A stretch of 64,000 nucleotides of DNA from assembly GCF_963678635.1 (NCBI RefSeq), contig NC_087063.1, positions 68,614,727-68,678,726 of the forward strand, written 5' to 3'. The stretch comes from Symsagittifera roscoffensis. Its lineage: Eukaryota; Xenacoelomorpha; Acoela; Convolutidae. Position 1 is the first letter of the stretch. Every line of letters begins with the position of its first letter. Below, in pieces: positions 10,215-21,650 of this stretch. The position numbers were made by a program, and so were the translations under genes. The notes beneath the pieces were generated by a model. That model was not told the origin of the DNA and ran no database searches. It worked only from the letters and a program-made list of their open reading frames with translations.

Positions 10215-12365
10215 ATGAGGAGGAAGGCGTTGTCCACCTCGCCGACTAGGCCCATGTCTGATGGGATAACCGTAGGTGTATCCTCGACGTTCGACAGGTT
10301 GATGATGTCGATGGGCAAGCAAAAGGGCGGAGCGTCGTCGAGTACCAGGTTGCAACCGCAGTTGACCTCATGTTCTCTGGGTCTAACCCCGGCATCGGGG
10401 GCGGCTGGCGATATAAGTGACATGTTCGCTGGCGTAATGACAGGCCTTGAAGAACTGCGACGGGACATGACTAAGAGAATAGATCGAGTCGAGGAGAGAG
10501 CTCACCAGGGTCAAAAGAAACTGTGAGATGAGCTATCAAACGTGAAGTCGCACGCGAGAGTCGATCAGGCTCAATTGATACGCAACACCGATCAATGCCT
10601 GGCGAAGAGCTTGGCTTAAGCAACCAAGGAGTCAGAGGAAAGAAAGGTTAGGATGACAAGAGAGATCGAGCGATTATTGAACGATCACGACAATACCTAT
10701 GCTCATACGATGACTAGCCTGGAGAAGAGGTTGGATGTCAAATCTGACCTGATGATGCGGAAGCTTGACGAGATCTTAAACGGGAGCAATCGGGAGGGGA
10801 GATCCGCCCCAAGGGAGCGCTCGTGCCAGGCAAATGATGGAGACGGAGCACGCAGCTATGCCGGGCCCCAGCAAAGCTCGAGAACGAGTTATGAATCTAA
10901 GCATAAGGAACGGCCCAGGGCAGCCCCATCGAGGCCATGTTGGACAAATCAGGTCCCACCGGACGCGGATGCCACCCCGGAGACAAGATTGCCCACTGTG
11001 CCACAAGTCAGATCAGTGCCAGATCTGACTACGGTCTCGCAGGACACAACGATGTATGCTTCGATGTTTGAGCCTCTGAATAGATCACTTGAAACGTTCA
11101 TCACTAAGCTCTCGAAGTCAACCAAGAGAGGAGAGAGGTCAAGAAGGACACTTAAGAAGCCGAAGTCATACAAGGACGAGTCAGATGGCTGCATCGATAC
11201 TTGGATAGACGTGATGAAGTTGCACTTTGAAGAAGAGATTCTCTCAAAGAAACAGGAAGGCAGCGCAATGACAAGCAACCTAGAGGGTACCGCCCTAAAT
11301 TGTGTAATAGCGAAAAGGGCCAATAAACGAGACAGCGCACGCAAGATATTCGACATCTTGCTGAATTGTTTCGGCTCTGGAGTACAAGGGCATCAGGCTA
11401 TGGTGAAGTTCGAAAAGAGGCGTCAAAAAGATGACGAATCCATAGACAAGTTTTTGGACCATCTTGAATTACTCAGAAGAAGAAGCAATCCCGATGAGAG
11501 AATATCGGAGCGAAACTTAGCGATTGCATCGAAGTTCATGGATGGAGTAAAGAGTGATGAGCTGAAAACCATGCTAGCCACACACATCACCCTGTCGCTA
11601 GACCAGGTACCCACGCCCGATGATTTGCGTATGAAGTCGCGTGAGTACTTGCTCACAAAAACAAGGGCTCAAAACCGTTACAGCAATTATGGCAACTACA
11701 GCGGAATAAACACTGGCGCGAACTCTAGTTGGTACAGACCTCGTGACGACATGGATAAGAGGAGGTCATGTGCGAATTGTGGCTCGATGGACCACCATGT
11801 TTCCGCCTGTTCTGCCTACAAACAGAACATGAAAGCGATAGGTTACTTCCTCGATGATGTTGATGCGACCGACGAGGACCACGAAGAGTACGTTAGAGGA
11901 CTCATAATGAAGTATGGACCAAGGTGCTTCTTCTGTAATTTGGAGGGACACTTCAAGTCGGATTGCACTCTATTTTGGGATGCGTTGGCGGACGCGAAAC
12001 ATCCCCGCCATGAGGAGGCGCTTTCGAGCGTCAAAGCCATTCGAGCACGTCTGATGAACGAGGGCGAGTCTCGGAGAAAAGAGACGACACCGAGCACATT
12101 TACGACTAAGAAGGTGACGACCTTGCCTGATGAGGCGATAGCCTTGAGCCTTGAGGCAGAGTCGGCTGGCCCGCTCAAGGTGGATTATTGTTTAGCGGCA
12201 CGGACTGCATTACAGAATGTCCAGCAGGAGCTAGCCACGAAGGATGTTGAGCAATGGGTAAGGTCCGAACTGGAAAGCACAGATCTTCGGGAAAAAAATG
12301 GATGGAAATTCTGGGGAAAACAACGAAAGAAGAGGACTAACAGGATGCCAGAAAACCGGGACTAA
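10215..12365 (+). pseudogene. gag, element A
   Basis: Structural protein of the retrotransposon particle. The same frame runs from 10215 with in-frame stops at 10524 and 10617, then is open for 570 codons from 10653. Features in order: heptad-like charged helix (about residues 1-45 of the open part), a disordered Arg/Pro-rich linker, a capsid-like region with DTWIDVMKLHF and GHQAMVKFEKRRQKDDESI (11190-11660), then two CX2CX4HX4C knuckles, CANCGSMDHHVSAC (11770-11811) and CFFCNLEGHFKSDC (11929-11970). The knuckles would bind RNA. The open frame ends just before the protease region; in element C gag and pol share one frame, so this stop is probably a lesion. Confidence 0.85.
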
Positions 12366-13389
12366 AGCTAAATGTTATATCGGGTAAAACCTTTGGCATG
12401 ACGAAAGAAGGAACGAAGATAAAGTCCATTTTTCGGTCGCAGGAGGTGGTCAAGAACTTGAGTGAACCGTCCGAGAACACGCTGGTACACCTGGACACTT
12501 ATGCGGACTACCTGAGGGAGAAGGATCCCAAGTTGGACTCCAGGGCAGTGCGAGCGCTGCTCACGACAGGAGGTCCAAGGCTAATGAGAGTAGATGGACA
12601 TTACATTGAAGTCCATGGCCCATATCCGATTCTGATGAATGTGGACGGCATTTGTATCTACACGAGGGCTCACGTGATTGATGCGAGTGATCAAGTAGGC
12701 CGGATATACATGGGTCGAGAAGAGCTGAAGTTTCGACGAATCGGACATAATGCCATGCTTGAACAGGATGCGGTCCACATAGGTTGCGAAGCCGATCTGG
12801 CAGCACATGTGCTAGATATTCAGGTCAGACTAATTTCAGTAAAAGGATGTTAGACACGGGAGCAGTGGTCAGCGTCATGCCAGTCAGCACTTGAACTGAT
12901 ATGGGCTTTGACAGGTCGGATCTGATACCGACAAACATCAAACTGGCATCTGCCAATCAGGGGGCAATCTATGTGACAAGACGGACCCCGATTATATCAC
13001 TGCAGCTTGGAGAAAAATATCTTTGGATGAGCTTCCTGGTGGTGGAAAACTTGGACGAATCCGATCAATTCATCCAGGGAAGGGACTTCGTACGCAATTT
13101 TGATGTCAAGATCGACCTCAATGACGGGTTGATCAGGATCAAAGATCCTGAGAGGAAGTATGAAAAGGATCCTCTTAATAAGATCTTAATTAACCAGGCA
13201 AAGGTGCCAATTTTTCTGGATCGAAAAGTTAGGTTGAAGCCAAATCAAGCCGTGGTAGCGACGTTTAGGATGAGGGACTTGAATGAACTCAGTAATGACA
13301 GACAGGTGTGTCTGGTACTAAATCCAAACAGTAAGAGCTCGGCTATTTTAGGAAGAAGTTTCACACTCACTCGGATGGACTGTGTGTGA
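12366..13389 (+). pseudogene. Retropepsin-like aspartic protease region, element A pol
   Basis: The part at 12398-12853 corresponds to the pre-protease segment of B and C (VKNLSEPSENTLVHLDTYAD, ALLTTGG). The active-site triplet Asp-Thr-Gly is encoded at 12852-12860 followed by AVVSVMPV, but the frame breaks around it. The second open part, 12901-13389, has the flap and the QGRDFVRNFD phrase equivalent to ILGRD. Retropepsins act as dimers to cut the gag-pol polyprotein. At least two frameshifts make this copy inactive. Confidence 0.75.
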
Positions 13390-15612
13390 GTGTGTTGTTG
13401 AACACAGAAGCAACCACAGTGACAATACAGAGGGGAAATAAACTTGGCTACGCATTGCCTCTGAACACAGACTTTCAGAGTGTGGAGAACTCGAGAAAGT
13501 TTGATGTAACTAAATGTCCCTTGCACGCGAATACTGAAGAGAATATGTGAAATGAAATTTTCTAAGAAATTGTTTTCAATGGGTTGTCTAGCTGTTCAAG
13601 TTTTCCCGAAAGACCAACAGAAACAGAGTTAGCAGCAAATAAACATGTCCTGCCCGAGATAGAACATCTGAAGGGTAAAATATCGGACAAAGAACTAGAT
13701 TCGCTCAGGGCGGTGCTAAATCGGAATGCAGACGTTTTTTTGAAGCATAAAGCCGATATTGGTTGCTGCAATTTTGTAGAACACGAGATTGAGATAGAAG
13801 AGGGCTCGGTACCTCACAGGGAAGGGGCGAGGAGAATGACCCCACATAAGTCAAAAGCGTGCAGGTAAGAGATCGAGATGTTAATGGAGTACGACATGAT
13901 CGAGCCGTCGAAGTCCCCGTGGGCTTTTGGCGTGGTCATGGCAAAAAAAAAGAAAGGGGGCAACTCATGTTTTGATGTGATTTCCGTTACCTGAACGCAG
14001 TGACGATAAAGGACGCATACCCGATTCCCCGCATCGATGAGAGCCTCTCCAAGTTGGGGGACGCGAATTCTTCACGACGTTAAATTTGGGCTCTGCGTTT
14101 TGGCAAGTGCCACTCAGAAAGCAAGATCGTGAGAAAACCGGCTTCGCGTGCGAGCTGGGATTTTTCCAGTGGAAGAGGATGCCGTTCGGATTGTGCAACG
14201 CGACGGCCACATTCCAGCGACTGATGGTCCAGGCACTCACGAGTGTGACAAAGAATTACGGGAACCTCATAATGTGCTATGTCGATGATTACGTGATAGC
14301 AACCCCAACCCTGGAGGATCATAAAGAGAGGTTGGATGAGGTATTTACTTGCATGAAACAGGCGCGCCTGAAGTGTAAACCAAGTGTGAAATCCTTAGAG
14401 ACTCAATAAAGTATCTGGGCCGCCTTGTGGATGAGCATGGTGAAAGACCGGATCCCGAAGCGGTCGAAGCGGTCTTGACCTGGAAGGCACCTAAGTCAGA
14501 CACACAACTGATGAGCTTTTTGGGGTTTGCTAACTGTTACCGAGAGTTCATCAAGGGATATGCCGACAAGATATACCCCATGCAGCAGTTGATGAGGAAT
14601 AAGGGCAAAAAATTCACTTGGACTGATGAGGCACAAGTTTCGTTTGAAAACATGAAACGTGAACTTTGCGAGGCACCGGTCCTCGGCATGCCATCAGAGA
14701 AGGTGATGCTTGTGTTAGACACGGATGCATCAGTGGTTGCGATATCGGGCATACTTCACCAGGAGCGATAGTGGAACGGGAGAACGGTTCCCCGTCCGAG
14801 AGCCTATGGAAGTCCTGAGCGAAACTGAGATAAAGTACGGCGCACCAAAAGCGGAAATGTTCGCGGTGATCACTTTCGTGGAAAAATACAGGGCCTACTT
14901 GAGGAGTGCTCTTTTCAAGTTTCGTGTGGATAATCGTGCCCTTGCCTGGCTGAAAACCTATTCGATGGACCAAAGTTATATTGGTCGTTGGATCGTGCGC
15001 CTGGATGGATACCACATGATCATAGAGCACCGTACCCGTGACAAGCACCAGAATGCTGATAGCCTCAGTAAAAAGACAGAATTCTATGAGCGCCTAGAAG
15101 AGAAACAGGCCAATAAAGCAGAAATCAAAGACGGATTTTCATTTCTAGATAAGGAGACCTTCGATAAACTACCACTCACCAGGTGGCTGGACAAGTCAGG
15201 GCACACCATACCAGGACACCCTGAACTTCCCGTGGAGACGGCCGCTGAAAGAAAGGTATTAGCCAGGGACGATCCTGTCCCGCTGGATCTGCTTGTCCGA
15301 TCCAATCTGGTGCAGCGAGAGCTTACCAGGACGGGTATAAACAGCATAGCCCTGCTAAATAGGACAGTGAACGTGGCGCCGGACGTCATGGGAAAGCTCC
15401 GTGACTTACTGAATAGAGAAGTGGATAGGCATGATTGTGAGTGGTTGGAAGCCATCCAACGGTTGACCGTCACTGAGAGAACAGAGAAGAGGCAAGTGAC
15501 CATTCGCAGTCGAGATGTTGAACGGGATTGCCGGTCGATAGTGAACCAGTTGGTGAAGTCAATGCCGAATGATGTCTTGTTGAAGACTTCGTTCACAGAA
15601 CATGGGACATAG
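13390..15612 (+). pseudogene. Reverse transcriptase and RNase H, element A pol
   Basis: Spread over several frames. Recognisable in order: PHREGARRMTPHKS (13810-13860), SPWAFGVVMAKKK (13910-13950), LGSAFWQVPLRKQDREKTGFACE (about 14085-14155), MPFGLCNATATFQRLM, and the catalytic box YVDD (14278-14289). The connection follows (SFLGFANCYREFIKGYADK), then RNase H with LDTDASVVAISGI (14716-14755), a KAEMFAVI helix and RVDNRALAWLKTYSMDQS. The order PR-RT-RH is that of Ty3/Gypsy. A 3' extension to 15612 has no motif. Frame breaks near 13868, 13970, 14400 and 14770. Confidence 0.85.
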
Positions 15613-17629
15613 ACCCAGGTCCAAACCACTAAAGATGTTAGGGTCAAGTCGAATTCCAGCTTCACGAGAAAAGTACAATTTACGGATGTCCGGGGAGTCA
15701 GGCACTTTCGAGCCCGTACAGGACAACTTTCCGGGGAGACAATGTTGGGACAACCAAAGGACAGAATGTTGTCCGGGGAGCCGGATTCAAAGCGACCAAG
15801 GGACAGAGTTTTGTCCGGGGAGTCGAGGAACATCACTGTCAGATTGGAATATAATGATGTGGGATCCATCGGCTCGAGTGACGACTTGGAGCCCCAGTCC
15901 TGGGAGAATACATCTGAGACCACTTCCATTTCTGATGTTCCGGAGATTGCTATTCATTCCTTGCTCGTGGAATGGAAACAGCGCGGGCTGGACCGGGAAA
16001 TACATCAGGACCCGGACAGAGACAGATATATCTCCGGTGAGGTGGACTGTAGTGGATAATGCCGCAGATGAGCTTGAACTGATAGCAGTGTCGAAACAGG
16101 CAACCAGATTACTACCACATGGTACGGTCGTCCGTACCAACCTGGAGCCATCTGTGCAAGAAGCAACACCTTTGAAGAAGATATGGTGCGTCAAGTTGCT
16201 GGATGATGCCCATGCCCCGGAGGTAATAAGCGGCCAATTAAACGTGGTAAAGACATACCTAAAAGCCAGATACCGGCTTTCGGATCTTTTAAGAGCTCAA
16301 CGAAATGACAGAATGACGAGCAATCTGAAAAGATGGATCGAGAATGGGGCACCTGACAAAGGAGATTTAGAGGAAGACAGCTATAAGGTCTTGAAGCAAT
16401 TTTACATGAAGACAAAAGATTTGTTGTACCTGAACAAAGACGGAATCGTAGCCTGTAAACGCAAGGAAGAGGACAATGTCCTTTACAAGTATAATTCAAT
16501 AGTGTTGCCACAGTTTTACCAGACCGAATTGCTCTTTCGATCACATGATCAGAGGGGCCATCATGGCGTGGACAAAGTGTACAACAGGATACAGAAACGA
16601 TTCGAATGGCCTGGTTTGAAGAAGGCGTGTAAAAAGTAGATCTCTGAATGCTTTTCGTGTCAACAGGCGAAGAATCCCAGGAAACTAAGGTTCCCACTGC
16701 AGTCAATAGAGTCATCGGGATTCAACGAAGTAGTGCAAATTGATCATCAGAAGATATACATGACTGCCACGAGCTACAATCAGGTGCTGGTAATGATCGA
16801 TAGTTTCACGATATATGCAGAGGCAGCCCCCTGCATGACAGCATCAGCGGAAGAAACGTGCGATCACTCGATAAATGTGTGGATAGCGAGGCACGGCTGC
16901 CCCATCACATTCCAATCGGAATATGGCAGAACATTCGTGGGCGATCTCAAGAAGGAGTTGATGAAAAGGTCGCAGGTGGCACGGGCCCACTCGACCACTT
17001 ATCACCCACAAGCAAATGGCCTAGTTGAAAAGCAAAATCGCACGCTGGTATCCATGTTGAAAGTTTATTGCGCACGCTACATGGATGACTGGGATAGACA
17101 CTTGCCGCAAGTGATGGGCGCTTACAACAGCACAGAGCATTCAACCACGGGAATAAATCCGAATATGATACTAACTGGTCACGAAAAAGCTCTTGCGCTA
17201 ACGTTCTGCTACCCTGAGTATGAAGGGAAGAAAACAGCACCACAAACGTACGTGCGTGATGTTATTAGAAGGCAGCAGGACCTCAATGACTTATGCAGGA
17301 GGAACACGCAACAGGCGCAAATTAGACAAAAAAGGAGATTTGATAAAAGGACTGCAGATGCAAAAGCCCACTCAGTCGGCGATTATGTCTGGATGTTCCA
17401 GGAAGTAGTTCCACCAAAAAAAACCAAAAAATTTTTAAAAAAATGGCGCAGCCCATCTCAAGAAACAGAAGTGCACCAAGGAGGTCGTTTTTATCAATTG
17501 AGCACCGGAAGAGCAGCTGATTACGAAAACATCAAACTGCACGATGCCTCATCAGAGGACTGGTGCATCCCAGCGGACATGCAGGAGGGAGACTATTTGA
17601 AAGTGGATCCTGCTTGTGAAGAGAATTAA
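15613..17629 (+). pseudogene. Integrase, element A pol
   Basis: The 5' part (to ~16060) is an acidic linker with repeated Leu-Ser-Gly-Glu phrases. The HHCC zinc-binding domain follows: SHDQRGHHGVDKV with Cys residues after a stop at 16637 (FSCQQAKNPR). The catalytic core runs through 16733-17200: QIDHQKIYMT, then FQSEYGRTF and HPQANGLVEKQ. Element C has SDNG at the second position, so the second catalytic Asp reads Glu here, probably inactivating. The C-terminal LKKWRSP/GRFYQLSTGRAADYEN segment is the GPF/Y-like module. Integrase inserts the cDNA into host DNA. Confidence 0.85.
15688..15822 (+). repeat. Four copies of polypurine-tract core TCCGGGGAG inside pol (element A)
   Basis: GTCCGGGGAG or TTCCGGGGAG occurs at 15688-15697, 15729-15738, 15771-15780 and 15813-15822, spaced 41-42 bp. 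The core TCCGGGGAG is identical to that of the 3' polypurine tract. In one frame they encode Leu-Ser-Gly-Glu repeats. Confidence 0.6.
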
Positions 17630-18489
17630 AGAGGTACGCGCGACAAAAACGACGGGAATGAAGTGGTAGATAATTGCGATCTGCCACTGGAGCTGGAGTT
17701 GACCGAGCGAGTGGAGGTGGACGACGAAACTCTACCTTATGTCAAAGAGGACTGGGATTGCCCAGAACAAACTGAAATTGACAAAGGAGTACAGCCTGAC
17801 TTTCCCTTCACCATGGAAACACGCCAGAGCAAGAAAGGAAGGAACAAGAAGAAGTACAACCCGTATGGCGAGGATTTCGTCAGAGACCGGATATTTTAAG
17901 CAATATGATGGAATCACTGGTGAGCTGGATAAATTAGCGAGCCAAAGAGATCGGCTTGGTCAATGACATGGATCAGGATTGGATCGACGATCGCTCCGAA
18001 CCAGAAGTCGAGTTCGAACCAGAGGTGGAGCAGACTCATGAGCAAGAATTAACGAACTTGCGAGTGCTCGAATGGCTCCATGATGTACTTGACAATTCAG
18101 GATGTCGATAAAGACGGCATCAAATATGTCAGCCATGACAATACCGAGTCCAACTGGGTCGCTCCAGATGGCCCTCTATGCGTTCCGCGACCAACCTCGA
18201 TCTGCTCGACTTTGGGCGATCGACGGGGACTTCAATGGATATTTTTGCCCGGCGAGTGGGGCAAGGACTCGCCCACACCAAAAAATTAAAATCGGCAAGG
18301 GAAACCGGAGAGCTGGAAACGGAAGGCGAGAACGCTAAAAAACCACTTATCGTTAAAAAATTAAAATCGGCAAGGCAAACCGGAGAGCTGGAAACGGAAG
18401 GCGAGAACGCTAAAAAAAAACACTTTTTGGACAAATTTTTGCATCTTATTTTGACTTACCGAAACATTTTTCAAAAAATATCGTCATAA
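17630..18489 (+). pseudogene. Acidic pol tail between integrase and macro-like domain, element A
   Basis: The tail matches B 40400-41130 and C 63060-63700: EEDWDCPEQTEIDKG, METRQSKKGRNKKKYNPYGEDFV, and later IFARRVGQGLAHT. At 18283-18420 a peptide (KLKSARETGELETEGENAKK) is tandemly duplicated; B has one diverged copy. Its role is unknown; it links integrase to the C-terminal domain. Several frameshifts. Confidence 0.65.
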
Positions 18490-18925
18490 GGGACAGCGAT
18501 TTCATACTCACGGAACGTACATGCGCTATAGCGATAACCGCGGTTGTAAGCTTCAAAACAGCACTAGCGGCTGACTTTAAAAGAGAATATAAGAATATCG
18601 AGTTTTTATGGAAACAGAGGTCTGGTGTGGGAGGGATGATAGCGCTGCCCCCTGTTGCATCACAGATACCAGGGAAATATTTGTGTTTCCTGGTTACGAA
18701 GGCCACTGATAAGCAACACGTAAATCCAGAGAGCTTGGTATTGGCCATGACTCGACTTAGGGATTTTCTGGTTGAGAGAGGAGTGACCTCTCTCTAGTTA
18801 CCAGTCTATGATCCCAATAGGGGAAAGCTACATCCGAGAGAGTTATATGCCCTTGTAAGCGTGATATTTTCGGAAACTGACATAGAGGTTTACTTACATA
18901 AAAAGTACTATCTGAGCGTATGCTA
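18490..18925 (+). pseudogene. Macro-like domain, element A copy 1
   Basis: Reading the frame gives a domain of about 145 residues: DSDFILTERTCAIAITAVVS, then LAADFKREYKNIEFL, GVGGMIALPP, GKYLCFLVTKATD, LAMTRLRDFLVERGV, PVYDPNRGKLHPRELY, and SETDIEVYLHKKYY. The order and hydrophobic pattern match small ADP-ribose glycohydrolase macro domains of the OARD1/TARG1 type: buried strand, lysine after LxT, a helix, PxxG-like loop, final strand. The Lys equivalent to TARG1 K84 is present (LVTK); the D125 loop is DPNRGKL, with no obvious GCGLD. One in-frame stop (TAG at about 18796). Confidence 0.6.
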
Positions 18926-19378
18926 GGAGTTACGTTTGGCGATAAGTGGTTTATATTAAGTTTATTTTATAGGCATTAGGATTAAGTTTTAGGCTAGCTA
19001 CTAGGGATTATGTTTTTATGTAATAGTGTGAATATGTGATGCTTATGTGTTATGTTATCGTTAGGTTATGATTTATGTAATGTTTGTATCATAAGAGACA
19101 TGGAACACTCCAGGTAGTGAAGGTGACGGCGCTCATTTGTGTTACCGTTACCTTGATAAGGTTGCAGGTGGACGATCCACCTTGGTGCTAGTTTTTAAAT
19201 CAAGAAGAAAAGAGAATTTCAATGGATCGTTTTTAAAGGATGTGAATGATCTTTTATCCTGGAAATGGGACGGCATAAAATGATGTTTTTAAGTCGTGAC
19301 TTGCTTTTTAGATCTTGATTGATCCAATGAAATTAACAAATCTAAAGGACACGACGACAAAAGATACACGATAGAAAG
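18926..19378 (+). other. Intergenic region between pol and ORF3, element A unit 1
   Basis: AT-rich and non-coding, about 450 bp, with repeated TTATGT/GTTATG phrases. It matches 26161-26624 in unit 2 almost base for base. The CTCCAGGTAGTGAAGGTGA near 19110 includes an AGGTAG string. I found no promoter that I can defend. Confidence 0.5.
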
Positions 19379-20480
19379 ATGGGTGACACCAATGATTAGA
19401 TGGAATTTCCCTCAGCGAGTCTAGGAGTGACTCTAGACGAGATATATCAGCAGCTGATTGAGTGTGACTTTGCACAAGAAGACCCGGGACTGGCGATGTT
19501 TGTGGTCGCGCTCCTCAAGGCGTTAGGACGAGAGGGTCAAGTGAATTGCCCCACGGAAATAGTGTTGATGCTGGCCTTCGGTGAGTCCGGAAGCGCCGAG
19601 AGAGGTCGAAACCGACTGATGAGATGGCGGCGAGGAGAAATGTCTGGCCACGACTTGGCTCGTGAGCCTGGACTAGGCGAGCAGAGGGATCACCGGCTAG
19701 GTGAGATGCCCCTACCTGTTCAACTTGTGCAGCCGCTCATCGGAGCGAAAAGAGTTCGTGATGTGCCGGGCCTGTCACACTCAGTAGATTCTCCAACAGC
19801 TGCTCCTCCGCTGAAGAGAGTTAGGATGAACGAGATAGAGATCCCGACCTCGGAGACGATTGAGACGTTGGAGAAGAAGGATAAGGATCAAAGCGAGCTG
19901 TGCGCCAAGCTGGAGGAGTACAGGGCAATAGCTCGAGAAAAAGACGAATGGAAAAAGAAGAAGTTCGAAGATCTGCAAATGGCCTAAAACACCTGAAGAA
20001 GCTATATATGGCAAGGGTGAGCCAAGTGTCACCGGAGGTTCTGGTGGCGATGAACTCCTCGGAGGGATCCAGAGACACACGTCCCAGGACGAAGGCACAG
20101 GAGCTGTGCGCACCGAGAGAGCCCGAGGCTCCTCAGCGGACATCACAGTCTGCTCCGAACCAGAGAAATACGATACCGGATCCGCCAGACACCTATCTTG
20201 CTCCGCAGTTTCAAGAGTCATTCAATCAGGTGGCCACAGCAGCGATGAATGAGATCAACAGGACCACTGGCCGGACGCTGGGTAGGGTCGTCCCTTCCCA
20301 ACGCCTTGATCATTCCTCAAGTTGCTCGGAGCGAATACCTCGAGCCATAGTACCAACGGGTCCCTCGGTTGATCGGAATCAGACTAGCTCCCAAACCGTG
20401 TCTAGGACGAGTAACCCGCCCACCACGACAACTCCTGCTTCTACAGCAAACCCATCGACGAGCACCACGCCGGCGTAAGG
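19379..20480 (+). pseudogene. ORF3 N-terminal part, element A unit 1
   Basis: The start ATG at 19379 gives MGDTND, then a TAG stop, then MEFPSASLGVTLDEIYQQL; in B the start at 42074 gives a matching N-terminus (TLDE, also followed by a stop). A small N-terminal domain (LAREPGLGEQRDH region) precedes a Lys/Glu coiled coil (KKDKDQSELCAKLEEYRAIAREKDEWKKK) that breaks frame at 19987. A Pro/Thr/Arg linker runs to about 20480. The SGNH catalytic blocks I-III present in unit 2 are deleted here. Confidence 0.65.
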
Positions 20481-21650
20481 ATTTGAGCCAATCAGCGTGC
20501 TGCTTTGGAACCGGCCAGACCCCAGCAGTTGGGGGCAATATAAAACGGAAATGTCAACGAAATTGAACATGAGCACATTGACGTGTCGAGTGGATGCAAG
20601 AAGGATGATGGGTGGAGATGGTCCCACAGTACTTCATCTCCGCGACTACGCTCAGGTTCGTGGACCTCGATGGATTGCCTCGATGGATTGCCATGACCGA
20701 GGTGGAGGCATCAGTGCAGCGAAACTTCACCAAGAATGTGGTGAGATCATCCTCGTGTTATCACCGGGGTACGCCGCATTGCCTGAACCCCTAACCTTTG
20801 GGCCCTTGAATACCCGATCTCTTACGAACGTCCGTCGGAGAGCCAGAGAATTGACACCACCTTCTCAGAAGGTCAAGTTTCTGGCAGAGAAGAAGCCCAA
20901 CAACAAGGACCACAAGCTGTATAGGCAGTTCTCCAAACCACCCGGCCAGGCACCTGGTAAGTACTCGAGAGATTATCTCCGAGCGACCTCGGTGGAGGGG
21001 GAAGACAGGAGATACGCGGGACTGAAGGTACCAGTGGGTGACAGCCTGTTTGCTGCCTATGATCCTTCGGATATAAAGGCTGCCAAATATTTGATAGTAG
21101 CCACTTCGGACTATCTCTACACGCACCGTTCTTTCTTTTGGCCGGATGTGATTTTCCTGACAGCGCCTAATTTAGACCGCGGGCAATCAGCAGGTATGAC
21201 AATAAGCGTGCGGAGGGCGATCAGCATGGACCCACAGGTGATAGTAATTGCCGGCTCGAATGACTACTTGCAGAGTACAGGGTTGTTGTCCCGTCTGACG
21301 GATGGATCAATCTCGAGCAACGAAATCATAGGAGAGGCTATAATGACCGAGGTGGAGGCATCAGTGCAGCGAAATTTCACCAAGAATGTGGTGAGATCAT
21401 CCTCGTGTTATCACCGGGGTAGGCCGCATTGCCTGAACCCCTACAGTTTGTGTACACGATGGTCACAACTCTGCGGCAGGGACGATTCAGCGTGATAATA
21501 CCTGCGCCGAACAGGATGGTGGAACCTAACAACTACTACCCACCCCGTTCTGAGCTCCCTGCCATCTGGTCTGACATTTCCAATGCCATCCAGAGATTCA
21601 AGGATTGCAGCACAACTCGCCAGGCTACTGAAGTTAAGGCCAGGGGTAGA
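20481..21650 (+). pseudogene. ORF3 second, SGNH-like domain, element A unit 1
   Basis: Contains YLIVATSDYLYTHRSFFWPD and DPQVIVIAGSNDYLQSTGLL, matching B's IIAGSDFEGTSPKFFWPE and LLLFAGMNDHLHETGFL. GxND resembles block III of SGNH hydrolases; the GDS nucleophile block is not recognisable. A 97-bp segment (AMTEVEASVQRNF...) occurs twice, at 20693-20790 and 21343-21440, flanking the domain; B has it once. The 3' copy ends in a frameshift. Confidence 0.6.

Noticed and set aside
15084-15929. Minus-strand open frame of 281 codons
   Set aside because: Opposite strand of pol; Ser/Leu-rich with no homologue, while the plus strand encodes RNase H and the integrase linker.
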